Source: Verrucomicrobia bacterium UBA1412 (GTDB taxonomy: Bacteria > Verrucomicrobiota > Verrucomicrobiia > Limisphaerales > UBA1412). Taken from it: a stretch of 54,902 nucleotides of DNA. The notes beneath the pieces are model-generated. The model did not search any database, was not told the origin of the DNA, and worked only from the letters and a program-made list of their open reading frames with translations. Position numbers and translations under genes: made by a program. Location: the NCBI GenBank assembly GCA_002305615.1, contig DBPU01000026.1:40660-95561 (forward strand), in the 5' to 3' direction. Within the stretch, counting starts at the first letter, position 1. Each line of letters begins with the position of its first letter. Shown piece by piece: positions 37,442 through 48,400 of the stretch.

Positions 37442-38817
37442 ATCTTAAAGCACTCATCGCATTGATCGCAGTCGCTGCTGTGGCTATTGCCATTACAGCG
37501 ACCCTCGTAAAAAAAGATTCCGCCTCCTGGCAAACAGCAGAGGTGGGCGGCTTACTTTTCGAAAACCTGCCTGTCAATGATGTGGAGACTATTCATATCA
37601 CTCAGGGAAGCGAAAGTCTCACCCTCAACAAACAGGAGGGCATCTGGGTCGTCAAGGAACGATACAACTACCCTGCCAATTTCCAGGATATTGGACAGCT
37701 AGTCATTAAGCTCTCCGAAGTGAAACCGCTTCGAGTGATTGAAGCCGGAGAAAGCCAACTGGGCCGTCTGAACCTCCTGGCCTCCGATCAGGCTCAAGGC
37801 GGAGGAACTCTCCTTGAAATGAAGGGCGTTAACGATAAAACGCTTGTTTCTATGCTTCTGGGCAAACCCTACGTGCGCCAATCAGAAGCTCAGAAAAATC
37901 CGATGATGGGCATGTCCGGAGATATCCCCGAAGGACGTTATGTGCTCATGGGCGGAACACCCCCTGTCTACCTTATAGGTGAGCCCTTCGACAACGTGGC
38001 CCCCGCCCCGACCGCTTGGCTAAACAAAGATTTTTTCAAAGTTGAAAAGCTCTCTTCAGTTTCAGTTCAGTTTATGGGCGAATCGGCTCCTGACTGGGAG
38101 TTTTCCCGGGACGCTGTTGGAAGCGACTTTAAGCTCAAAAATCCGCTTCCCACTGAAAACGTAGACGCATCTAAAACCAGATCCTTCTCCAGCCTTTTCT
38201 CCTATGCGTCATTTACCGACGTTCTGCCTCTGGATAGCGACCCAGAGCTCACCCGGCTAAATATTCCAACGATTGCTGTAATTAAAACCTTTGACGGTTT
38301 CACCTACACAATCCACATTGGCAAGCTGACGGCGGACGAATCAGGCCGTTACCTCACCCTTAAAGTGGATGCTCAACTGCCGACCGAGCGCACAATTACT
38401 CCGGACGAAAAAGAGGAAGATAAAGCCCGTTTGGATGCCGAGTTTGTAAAGGAGCTGGATCGTCTCCAGAAAAAACTTGCTCAGGAGAAAAAGTGCGAAC
38501 AATGGATTTATCTGGTCTCGACATGGACTGTCGAAAATCTATTGAAGAACCGCGTCGATTGGATGGCCGCTGCAGACCCCAATGCAGTGAAGACAGAAGA
38601 AACTGTCATTCCTGAAATGCTGGCTTCTCCAAGCGAGGACATCGAGGAGGAAGTCGAACCTCTCCAAGACGGCGACATTGAACAGGGCGAGCCCGCAGAG
38701 CTCAATCCTGATCACCTCGAAAATGAGGAAGAAATAGTTGTGCTGGAGGATGAATTGGTTCCTCCCGATGATTATTACGAAGAGGACGATCAGGATCCCG
38801 CTGAGCCGGAAGAGTAG
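37438..38817 (+). CDS. DUF4340 protein of Gld-like ABC cassette 2, acidic tail
   Basis: 459 residues. The N-terminal membrane segment (about 4-22) is followed by an extracytoplasmic region with the DUF4340 pattern: ETIHITQGSESLTLNKQEGIWVVKE, then NYPANFQDIGQLVIKLSEVKPL. It is shorter than the cassette 1 counterpart (662). The last 60 residues or so contain no Lys or Arg and are dominated by Glu and Asp (EDIEEEVEP, DDYYEEDDQDPAEPEE). The start overlaps the GldG-like stop by four bases. Last gene before a strong terminator. Function unknown; probably part of the same envelope complex. Confidence 0.8.
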   Translation: MNLKALIALIAVAAVAIAITATLVKKDSASWQTAEVGGLLFENLPVNDVETIHITQGSESLTLNKQEGIWVVKERYNYPANFQDIGQLVIKLSEVKPLRVIEAGESQLGRLNLLASDQAQGGGTLLEMKGVNDKTLVSMLLGKPYVRQSEAQKNPMMGMSGDIPEGRYVLMGGTPPVYLIGEPFDNVAPAPTAWLNKDFFKVEKLSSVSVQFMGESAPDWEFSRDAVGSDFKLKNPLPTENVDASKTRSFSSLFSYASFTDVLPLDSDPELTRLNIPTIAVIKTFDGFTYTIHIGKLTADESGRYLTLKVDAQLPTERTITPDEKEEDKARLDAEFVKELDRLQKKLAQEKKCEQWIYLVSTWTVENLLKNRVDWMAAADPNAVKTEETVIPEMLASPSEDIEEEVEPLQDGDIEQGEPAELNPDHLENEEEIVVLEDELVPPDDYYEEDDQDPAEPEE

Positions 38818-38831
38818 ACCTGCTCTCCAGC

Positions 38832-38864
38832 AAAAAACCGCCATCTCTGGATGGCGGTTTTTTT
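38832..38864. terminator. Strong bidirectional intrinsic terminator
   Basis: AAAAAACCGCCATC (38832-38845) pairs perfectly with GATGGCGGTTTTTT (38850-38863) around a four-base loop. The T-run on the plus strand and the matching A-run on the other side let it serve both strands. It sits between cassette 2 (plus) and the end of the secretion operon (minus), 24 bases beyond the lipoprotein stop. Confidence 0.92.
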
Positions 38865-38887
38865 ACCCCTACACGATTAACCTCAGA

Positions 38888-39460
38888 TCAAATGTTAAGA
38901 GGAATTACACCCAAATCCGAGGCAATCGTGCTGCCATTAGGATCGTGGTAGAGTGCTCTTACCGTCACCTTTTTCTGAGCAGGCATTTCTTCATCTTCCC
39001 AAACAAGGAGCAACTGATAGCCCACACCAAGGAGACTTTCCTTGGAAAGAGGTTTCAGCTCTTCGGGTGAGTATTTCCAGGTTTTAATTAGAGGAAGCTC
39101 CTCTCTATTATCCGGCTGATAAAAACCGTCGAAAAGCTCCACCTCCAGTTCCCCCTGAAGGATCGGCGAACCTTTAGCTTTACCCGGCTTAACCGCGAAA
39201 ACCTGAATAGCCACCGCTTTTTTTGAGTGCTTCGCATCTACCTCAAGACCGAAAGGAACCATCAGAAGGTTCAGCTCGGAAAATTGCCTGCTCGCTGGCG
39301 TAGACTGACTGGAGACACCCGTCCGGGAGACTTCCCCCGTCTGACACCCGGATAAAACAGGCAGCAGACAACACAGAAACAGGGATATCCACAAAGGCTC
39401 CTGTCTTAGCAAGAGCCTTCGCTTGCTTTTTCTAACAAACCTATTCCAAAAAGAGATCAT
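38888..39460 (-). CDS. Lipoprotein coupled to the giant secretin (candidate pilotin)
   Basis: 190 residues. A basic N-terminus (RFVRKSKRRLLLR) precedes a hydrophobic signal with the lipobox L-S-G-C (Cys39). The rest is a beta-rich domain (LNLLMVPFGLEVDAKHSKKAVAIQVFAV, LEVELFDGFY, YQLLLVWEDEE) without a family I recognise. The start ATG overlaps the secretin stop as ATGA, so its translation is coupled to that of the secretin. Last gene of the operon, followed by the bidirectional terminator. Known pilotins (GspS, PilF/PilW types) are lipoproteins that bring secretins to the outer membrane. The position makes that role plausible, but the fold looks different and the role is inferred. Confidence 0.75.
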   Translation of the reverse strand: MISFWNRFVRKSKRRLLLRQEPLWISLFLCCLLPVLSGCQTGEVSRTGVSSQSTPASRQFSELNLLMVPFGLEVDAKHSKKAVAIQVFAVKPGKAKGSPILQGELEVELFDGFYQPDNREELPLIKTWKYSPEELKPLSKESLLGVGYQLLLVWEDEEMPAQKKVTVRALYHDPNGSTIASDLGVIPLNI

Positions 39461-42400
39461 GGATCAATCAAGAGTTCCTTCGTATGATTCACACTCCGTT
39501 TCGTCTTTTTATCAGAGCCCTCAGCATCCTCATTCATTTCCAGACCTTCCGGAAGAATCCCCTTCAGAACTTTTTCCTGCAAAGGATCCCGTTTCATTCC
39601 TGTTTGAAGAATGGAATCCTGGAATCCCTTGCGGGTCATATCCATCACGTCCATGATGTTTGTTCCGGTCTGTGAACTGGACATAATGACCTGAGGCGTT
39701 AATACAATCAGGAGCTCTTTACGGTCAACTTCATAAGCCTTGTTGCGAAACAGAGCTCCCAGGAGAGGAATATTCCCAATCCAGGGAACCTTCTTGGACC
39801 GCGAATCGTCCGTGGTACTGATGAGGCCGCCGATGAGAACCGATTGACCACTCTGAACACTTACCGTCGTGCGCGCTGTTCGCTGCGATATAATCGGAAT
39901 TTTCACATCCTTGCTCACTTCCACCGTATCGCTCGTCAATTGGCTCACTTCCGGCTCAACCGTCATTTTCACAGTTCCATCCGGACTGATGCTGGGAGTC
40001 ACCGTCAAAATGACACCCACATTCTCGTACTCATAGGTACTGGTCTGGTTTCCGTAATCGCTGAACCGTGTATCGGTCACGATCGGGACCCTCTCGCCAA
40101 TATTGATGTTTGCCTCCACGTTGTCTGCTGTGAGTATCTGAGGCGAGCTTAGCACCTCCAGCCTCCCATCCTCCTGCAACGCACGCATGAGGAAGTTGAC
40201 TTTACTGCCGGTTACAGCCGCACTGAAACCGCCAAACTTCTCCAACGCATCGGCCACACCCAGATCGGTTCCTAAACTGAAAGGAGTCCCTCCGGCCGCA
40301 TCCATATATTTCCATTCAACTCCAAGCTCCGTTTTGCTGTCAAGTGTCACCTCAGCCAACACGACTTGAATCAAGACTTGCGGCAACGGTTGATCCAATT
40401 CCTCAATCAAGGCCTCGACCTCAGTGAAATAACGGGGGCTTGAAGAAATGAGCAAAGAGTTGCTCACGGTTTCGGCAACAATGGAGACCTCCCTGTCCAG
40501 AATGGTTTGGGCCGCACCGGCTCCGCTTTGTCCCAGAATGGATATCGTTCGGTTCAAGTCTTGTTGCAAAAATGTCCGCAGTGCTGTTTCCATATCAGCA
40601 GCTCGGGAGTTGCGCAAGCGATAGACTTTTGCCTTTCGTTCTTGAGCAGGATGTGAATCCAGGGTTTGTATAATCTCGCTGGCCAACGATACGTAATGCT
40701 CGGTACCTCCCACCAAAACGGTATTAGTACGCAGATCAATCGTCACCGTCAGTGCATACTGTTCAGCTGAGCCCACGACGGCTGATTTTCCGTCGCTCCC
40801 ACCTGCTGCTTCTGTTGGTTCGATCCCCATTTGTTCGCTCAAAGCATCACTCATCGGCTTAACCAGTGTGTACTCCACAGAGCGCTGTGAGGCCGCACCT
40901 GTCGTCGCCTGCAGCCGGAAGAGTGCCGTCAGAACGGTCGCCATCTGCCGAGCATCTGCATTCTTGAGAGAAAAAATCTGAATCTTCGCCTCTTGAGGAG
41001 AGGCCTGATCCATACTCTTCACCAGGGAAACCAGAAACTCCATATAATCCACCGGTGCTGATACGATGAGAGAGTTGGAGCGAGCATCCGGTGTAATCAA
41101 AATTCCTTCTCTGAGCGCGGAAGAAACTATATCTTTGCCTTCCTGCGTACGAGTAATAAATTGGAGAAGTGATTGGCGCGCTACGCTCGTTTGAGTCAGA
41201 TTCTGCGGGTTTGTATTCAGAACTGAATTCAAAATACTGGAGAGCTCCGTCGCTCTTGCATAGGTCAGCGAAAAAATGCGAATCTCATTTACTCGAGCAA
41301 CCTGGGTCGTATCCAGTTTTTCCACCAGCTCCTGAAGCCGCTTGATGTCATTCTCGCCCGCTGAAACAATAATTGCATTGATACGCTCATCGGCATTAAC
41401 CGTCGGTCCTACACCGGCCCCAAAGCCGCCTCCACCCTGTTGCCCACGCAGCAACGCCTGCACCGTCGTAGCCACACGGCGCGCATCCGCATTCTTCATG
41501 GGGAAAACCTGCACCTTCACTGTATCAGTTTCCGGCTGATCCAATTGAGTAATGAGCGACTGAACCATTGATTCGTCGTCGGGACTCGAGCCAATAACCA
41601 ACGCATTCGACCACGCATCTGCCACGATTGTGATGGGGTCCGAAGGAACTCCTCTGGACTGAGCGGGACGATTCTGGAAAAGGCGCTGAAGAGTCATCTG
41701 CATTTTTGACGCCGTCGAATTCTTCAATGGATAAATATTGAAGAGAATCCGGCTGTTAGCATCTTTGACATCCAGCTCTACGAGCATTTTCCCTAAAAGG
41801 TCCAAGTCTTCTTTCCCGCCAGTAACCAGAAGAACGTTCGAGCGTTCATCGGCCGCAATGGTAATCGGCATGGCGCGCTCACGAATACCAGCACGACTTT
41901 CTGCATTGCTCTTGTTTCGGAAAAAGGTATCCAGTGTCGTAATTATCGTACCGGCTCGAGCATGTTTGAGCGCATAAGTCTGGATATCGCTCGCGTTGCG
42001 ATTTTCCTCTGTATCAATCTCCGAGATGAGCTCTTTGGCCAGTGCCATGTTTTCCGGACTTGCCGAAATAATTAACGTATTGGAGGGAATATCCGAAGTA
42101 ATCGCGAATGCATCCCGTTGAGAGCCCCCTCCACGTCTTCCTTGCACAGAAGACCCCGGGCGGTAAACACCTTGCTGAATAAGCGTACGCAGCATGGTGC
42201 TGACTCTTTGCGCATCGGCATACTTGAGGACGAGTGTCTCCACCAAACCTTCCGCAATCGGTTCCTGATCGAGTTTTTTCACCAGGTCGTGAACCGTCTT
42301 CAGATTATCACTATTGGCCGTGACGATCAGCGAATTGCTCAGAGTATCAGCTTCCACATTGACTCGATCTTGAGGATCCGGTTGGACTCCCGGCTGAGAT

Positions 42401-45400
42401 ATTGCCTGCAAACGTGCAGCAAATACACTGCGAATCGTGGCTGCCAACCGAGTGGCGTCATTTTGCTCAAGAATGATCACCTCCGGCTCCAGGTTTGGAT
42501 TCTCCATTGGCTTATCAAGTTTAGCCAATAACTCATCCAACAACTTATTATCTTCATCACTGGCCGCCACAAGCAAACTGTTGCTGCGAGGATCAGGCAA
42601 GATCACCGCCTGGTTAGCAACTCCTCCGCCTCGGCCACCTCCCCATCCGCCACCGGAAGAGCGGCGTTGGAAAAGCGCGGAGAGCGTACTGCTCAGCCTT
42701 TGCGCGGTGGCATGTTTAAGCTCAATCTGGCGTATATTGTTAAAGAGTGCCGAATCCCTGGAATCCAGCTCCTGAGCCAGATTTTCTATCAAGGCCATGT
42801 TCGCATTGGAGCCCCCGATAATGAGGCTGTTGCTGCGAGCATCGGCCAAAATAACCGTTCTCACCTCATCGGCTTGTCCTCGCTGCCGCACCCGCTCATT
42901 AATTAAGCGCTGCAACGACATCGACAGCGAATTAGCATCCGAGTTCTTCAACGCAATAATCCGAACTCCGCTCATATCTGAAGGGAGCTCCCGGTCCAAC
43001 TGACGGATCACCTCATCCAACGCAACTTTATTGGATTGAGAGACGCCCACGATCAACCTGTTTAAGCCTGCCGGCGAAGGGTCGGTAATGATCTTAATCG
43101 GCTTGGATAAATCCAAGATAATATCCTTACCCTCCTCATCTTTGAGGCTGAGGCGCTGCACCATCTCTGTCTGTGTCCCGGGGCGCCCGGGACCTCTTCT
43201 CATCCCGGCTTCGGCTCCGAAGAGGTTCTGCAATAGAACTCCCATTTGAGTCCCAGAAACATACTTCAACGGATAAACCTTAACCTCCATTTCTGCAGTT
43301 CCGGTATCCATATCCAGTTCAGATATGATCTGAACCAGCTTCTCCATCACCGCATCACGCGCTATGAGGAAAAGCGAACGCGTCCGTTCATCTGCAGAAA
43401 CCGCTACTGGGTCTCCGGGCCGAACCACATCAAGCTGATTGAGCACCCGATTGACAATCTGCAGCATTTGCGTCGGATTGGCATTCTTCAGAATCACCAT
43501 CTTGTATTCCAATAGTGAATCAATCCCCTCCGCATCCAGCTGTTTGATAAGTGACTCCAGAGCGACGAAATCAGCCGGCTTGGCTCTAACAATCACACTG
43601 CGAGTCCGGGTTTCCGGAACGATAATAGCACGCGGAACCGGAGGCAACCCCGGCTGGCCCTGTTGCTGCTGAGGCGGTTGCTGAGGTTGGCCCTGCTGCT
43701 GCCCTTGCTGTTGGCCCTGCTGCTGTTGTTGTTGCTGGCGGCCATTTCTGCCTTCTCCCCTGGCTCCAAATCTGGATTCCGCATCCACCGAAATGGGGGC
43801 CGTACTGAAAAGCTGATTAAGCGTGCGGGCTAACATCACCGGGTCCGCCTCGTTCAACCTGAAAAGACGAATCTCCGAGTCCCCTTGGCTGAAAGAACTT
43901 TGCAGCTGAGAAACAATGGAGCGTATCCGATCCACCTCAAAGCTCGGACCCGAAACAATCAGCGTATTGGCATTTGAATCTACCGCCAAAGTCACCTTCA
44001 TCGGCTCGGATTCCTCTGCCTGAGATACCGTCGACACCTGCGGCGCAACTTCCTCCTCAGTCGCCTTCGGTGCTTTATACCCGGTTGCAGTTCCTGTCTT
44101 TTCAGCGGTGCGGGGTGGAAGCTTTTCCACAATCTCGAGCATAGAGGGCGATATCTGCGGATAGATATTCTCCAGCACTTTCGCCATCTGCTCTGCCGAC
44201 ATGTTCGTTACGGGAATAAGACGGACCACCTCGGTTAGATCACGAGCGATGTTGTCCATCTTTTCGATCATCTCTTCAATCTCTTGGAAGTCCTTTTCCC
44301 GTGCCACGACAGTCAACGTATTGGCAATGAAGTCGGACTCAAAAATCATCTGTTCCGGCCGGCCCGGGTCGTTAAAAAGCCCATCCAGCCTCAGCTCAAC
44401 GTCCAAAGCATCCGCATTCACCAATGTGTAGAAACGAACCTCTCTATCCGGCTTCTCCGGTTTTTGATCAACCACCTTGAGAATTTTTTCCAGCATGGAA
44501 AGCTTGCTCGGAGAGCCCATAACCACAATGCTGTTGTTTTTCTCGTCCGGAGACATGGTCAGAGAATCCTGATTTGAAGAGCGGCTCCATGCCCATGAGA
44601 TTCCCCTCCGTGAGGAGCCATGCCCTTGCATCAGGGTGTTGATGGTGCGCATCGCCTCACTGGTGTAAATATTCTCCAGTTTATAGGTTCGGAGCTCCAT
44701 CTGGCGCTCCGGCAACTCTGTAAGCAGAGTTTGCATGATGGATTCGATCAAGGGCATCTGTTTTTCATTGGCAGCCACAATGAGACGCCCGGAAAAGTCA
44801 TCCGGCAAAATGATCGCATCCGGCGGGCCAGCCTCGGTTAAACCTTTGATCTGATCACGATAAAGCTCCTGTAAACGCTCGGAGTACCCCCAGACATCCC
44901 AGGTGTCGATATCAAACATTCTCAAGACGCGTGCATCCCGCACTTGTGGAACATCCAACTGCTCGATGAGTTTGCCAAGGCGATCAGCCTCCCCTGCACT
45001 TCCGGAAACGATGATTCGGTTATTCAGATCATCTGCAGTAGCTCTCGTGGAAACAGTGCTGCGGCTGGTTCTGCTGTAAATCACGGTGTTCAACACCGGC
45101 ACCAATTGTGAAGGTCTTGCCGATTTCAGTGTGAACATACGAACCGTGGGCTCGGCCGCATCGCTCTTTTCCTGGAGCGTTTTCACGACGCCGTCCATCA
45201 TCTCCTTCTGATCTTTGCGCACCCCCACGATCAACTTGCCGCTATAGTCATCGCCAAAAATATATGCATCGGCAGCGCCCAACCCGCTATTACCCTTCAA
45301 CTGATCTTGATAGAGGTTTTTCACGTTGTTGGCAAATTGGTACATGTTCGCATATTGCACGTCATAGGTGCAAACCACGCGCTCCAATCCTTGTCCGGCG

Positions 45401-48400
45401 CTATCAAACTCTTTAACTAGCTGCTCCGCGTATTCAATATCCTCCAGCATGCCGAATACAAAAATACCACCCGTGCGCGTGTCAGCCGAAATCCAGGGCG
45501 CCATTCCCGGCCTCTGCATACGTCGAGCCCGCACCACGAAGTTAAGCGCGGCGGCAATCTCCTGATTGCTGGCATTGGTCGGCTGCAATAGCTTCAACTG
45601 CATATCCGGCAGTGTCGCTTTGTCGTCGAGCTTATTTACAATCTCGTCAATCAACGCAAGCTGATCGCGAGATGCAGCTACCATCATTCTGCCAAATTCG
45701 TTATCCGGCAAAAAAATGGCATCCGCTATTCCCAGTTCCGGTTTAGCCTTGATCTGGTCTGTGTAAAACGTACGCACCCGGTTGATTTGATCATTTACAT
45801 TGCGGGAGGTTACCCGATAGGTTTTCATCTCCCGAGCTTGCTCCATTTCAGAGCTGTCCAGCTCATTAATGATCATCTCCACCTGAGTAATATCTGTCGG
45901 CCGGCCATAAACAACGATAGCATTGCGTTGGATATCAAGGTTCACGGTAGGAGCAACCCCTCTGGTCCGCACGCCGCCCCGATATAAAGTCACATGCTGC
46001 ACCAATGGGTAGATATTTCTCGCATCAGCTCGTTTCAGCTTAAAAACACGCAGACTGCTTTCGATTTGAACGTCCTGATTCAGAGCCTCAATCACCTTCT
46101 CAATGATCTGCATCTGATTCTGAGAGGCCGATACGACTAGTCGCCCCGTGTAATCAGGAAAAAATTTCGCATCTCCTGCACCCTTTCCCGGAGCCGCCCC
46201 CATTTGATCCCGATAGAGTTGCTGGACCTGCTCAGTAAAACTCCACATATCCGGAGTTTTCACGTTGAAAATCTTCATTTCACGTGGATTATCCGTCGCA
46301 GCCCCGTCCAGTTCCGCAATGATCTGTTCGGCCTTGGCTATATCAGCCGGTCTGCCATAAACGAAAATTTTGTTCTCATTCCAATCCGGATAAACCCAGG
46401 GCCGCATTCCTCTGGAGCGAGTCTCACGGTTGAAAATCATCTGCAAAGCGCTCTGAACCATGCTCGGGCTGGAACCTTTGAGCAGAAATTGGCGAAATTC
46501 ACCGTTAGCCGCAGCACTCTCTCCCAACAGTAATTCCAGGAGCTCCTCCAGCAATTTCATATGCGATTCGCTGGCTGCTACCGTAATACTGTTGGCAGAA
46601 TAATCGGGGATAAAAACCGCATCGGGAGCGCCCGCTTCCGGTTTTGATTTAAGCTGATCATTGTAGATCATCTTCAACCGATTCATCAGCTCATAAGGGT
46701 CCGAATACTGGGCCGAAAAAACTTTAACAATGCGGGGTTCACGATCCTGATTGAGATCAATCTGCTCAATCAGTGCGCTTGCCTGTTCGATATCGCTTAT
46801 CGTGCCACAAACAACCAGGCTATTGTTGTGGCCATCAACAAAAACCGAGGGGTTCGGTCCCCCCTTTCGTTTTTCTCGATATGTGTTTAAGTAACGATTT
46901 AAAACGCTGGACAGCTCATAGGGATAGTTTCCTCGAAGCCGAAAAACTTTTACACCCAGAGAACCTCCGCTTTTAAGGTCTATCTCCTCGACAATAGCTT
47001 TGATCTTTTCTAGCTCTTCATCCGAGCCGCAGATAATTAACCGGCCCGTGTTGGGCTCGGGAATAATCCTTGGCACATCCATTCGTTGCATCTGCTGAAG
47101 CCTGCGGCGCTCCTGAGGCGTACTGCCCGCAACGTCATTGCGCATTTGCTCCGCCAACACTTGCGTTGTCAGATTGGCTATTTGATACGGATCCCCTTGA
47201 ATATCCAGAAAACGGATTTGCCGCGAACTCACTGAAGAGGACTGCACATCCAGGTCTTTAATCACGTCCCGAACAGCCTGCAGCACTCCGGCTTTGCCAT
47301 TCAATACCAGGCTGTTGCTGCGCTCATCCACCAGAACCCTCAAGCCAAAACGGCGATCATTGAACGTTTTTTCAATGAGCCCTCCAATTTCCAGTGCCAC
47401 TGCATACTGCAGACGAACCACACTGGTTTCATTTTTTTCAAGACTGGCTTGGTCCGGAGTTCCCTTCTGCGTGGAATCCGTATCTGCAGTGCTAAAACCA
47501 TCCACCTTCTCAATTGCCGCTTCAATCTCCTTGAGCAGTGCTGCATTCGAACTGATGACCATCAGGCGATCGAACTTCGGATCAACAACCAGCTTGGCCT
47601 TCTGCGGATCATTCTCATTGGCCGCCGCGATTCCATTGACCATCTGGCGTAACATCGTGGAAAGCTCCTCCGGAGTCATCCTTCGCGGATAAAATATCTT
47701 GGTATCCAGCGTCACTGCCGTGGATTTATCTCCTTCAGTATCCAGCTGAGCTATCACTCGCTCAATGAGAGCTAGCTGCTCAGGGTCTGCAGTGATAACC
47801 AGAAGACGGCCCTGTTTAGCATCCACAACCAGGCGGGCTTTGTTGGAAACTCGCTCGCCCGGCGCTGCTATTCCGCTCACGCTCTGGCGCAACATATCCG
47901 ACAGCTCACTGGGCGAAAGATGTTTCGGGTAGATAATCTTCATATCCGACACCGTTGATGCTGGGGCAATTCCCGCTCCCATACTGGCCGGATCGACTTT
48001 CTTGATCACCTTTTCAATAGTCTCCATTTGCCCGGCTACCGGAGTCGTCACAATCAATCTTCCCAGTTTTTCATCAACCACTAACCGGGCCTTAGTGACG
48101 GCTGTATCCGGATTTTCTCGAGGGCCGGCTACACCGCTCACCGTCTGAAAAATCACGTTTGAGAGTTCAGCTGGAGTCATCTCAATCGGATAAAAAATTC
48201 TCACATCCGTCGGTGAGAGGCCTTCCTTATTTTCAAAGCGGTTGATCAGCTGTTCGGCTAAATCCACGCGTTCGGTAGGACCAAAAATAACCATCGTCCT
48301 CGATGCTTCATCCCAAACCGCTGTCACATAATCTTCAGGGCTCGGAGGCAGAGGTATGTAGCTATTCTTCTCTTTATTGTACTGACTCTTGACCGGGGCA

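Noticed and set aside
43648..43737. Gln-rich tract as a CRISPR or other DNA repeat element
   Set aside because: It is an in-frame protein low-complexity tract with mixed CAG/CAA codons, with no spacers or direct repeats of suitable size.
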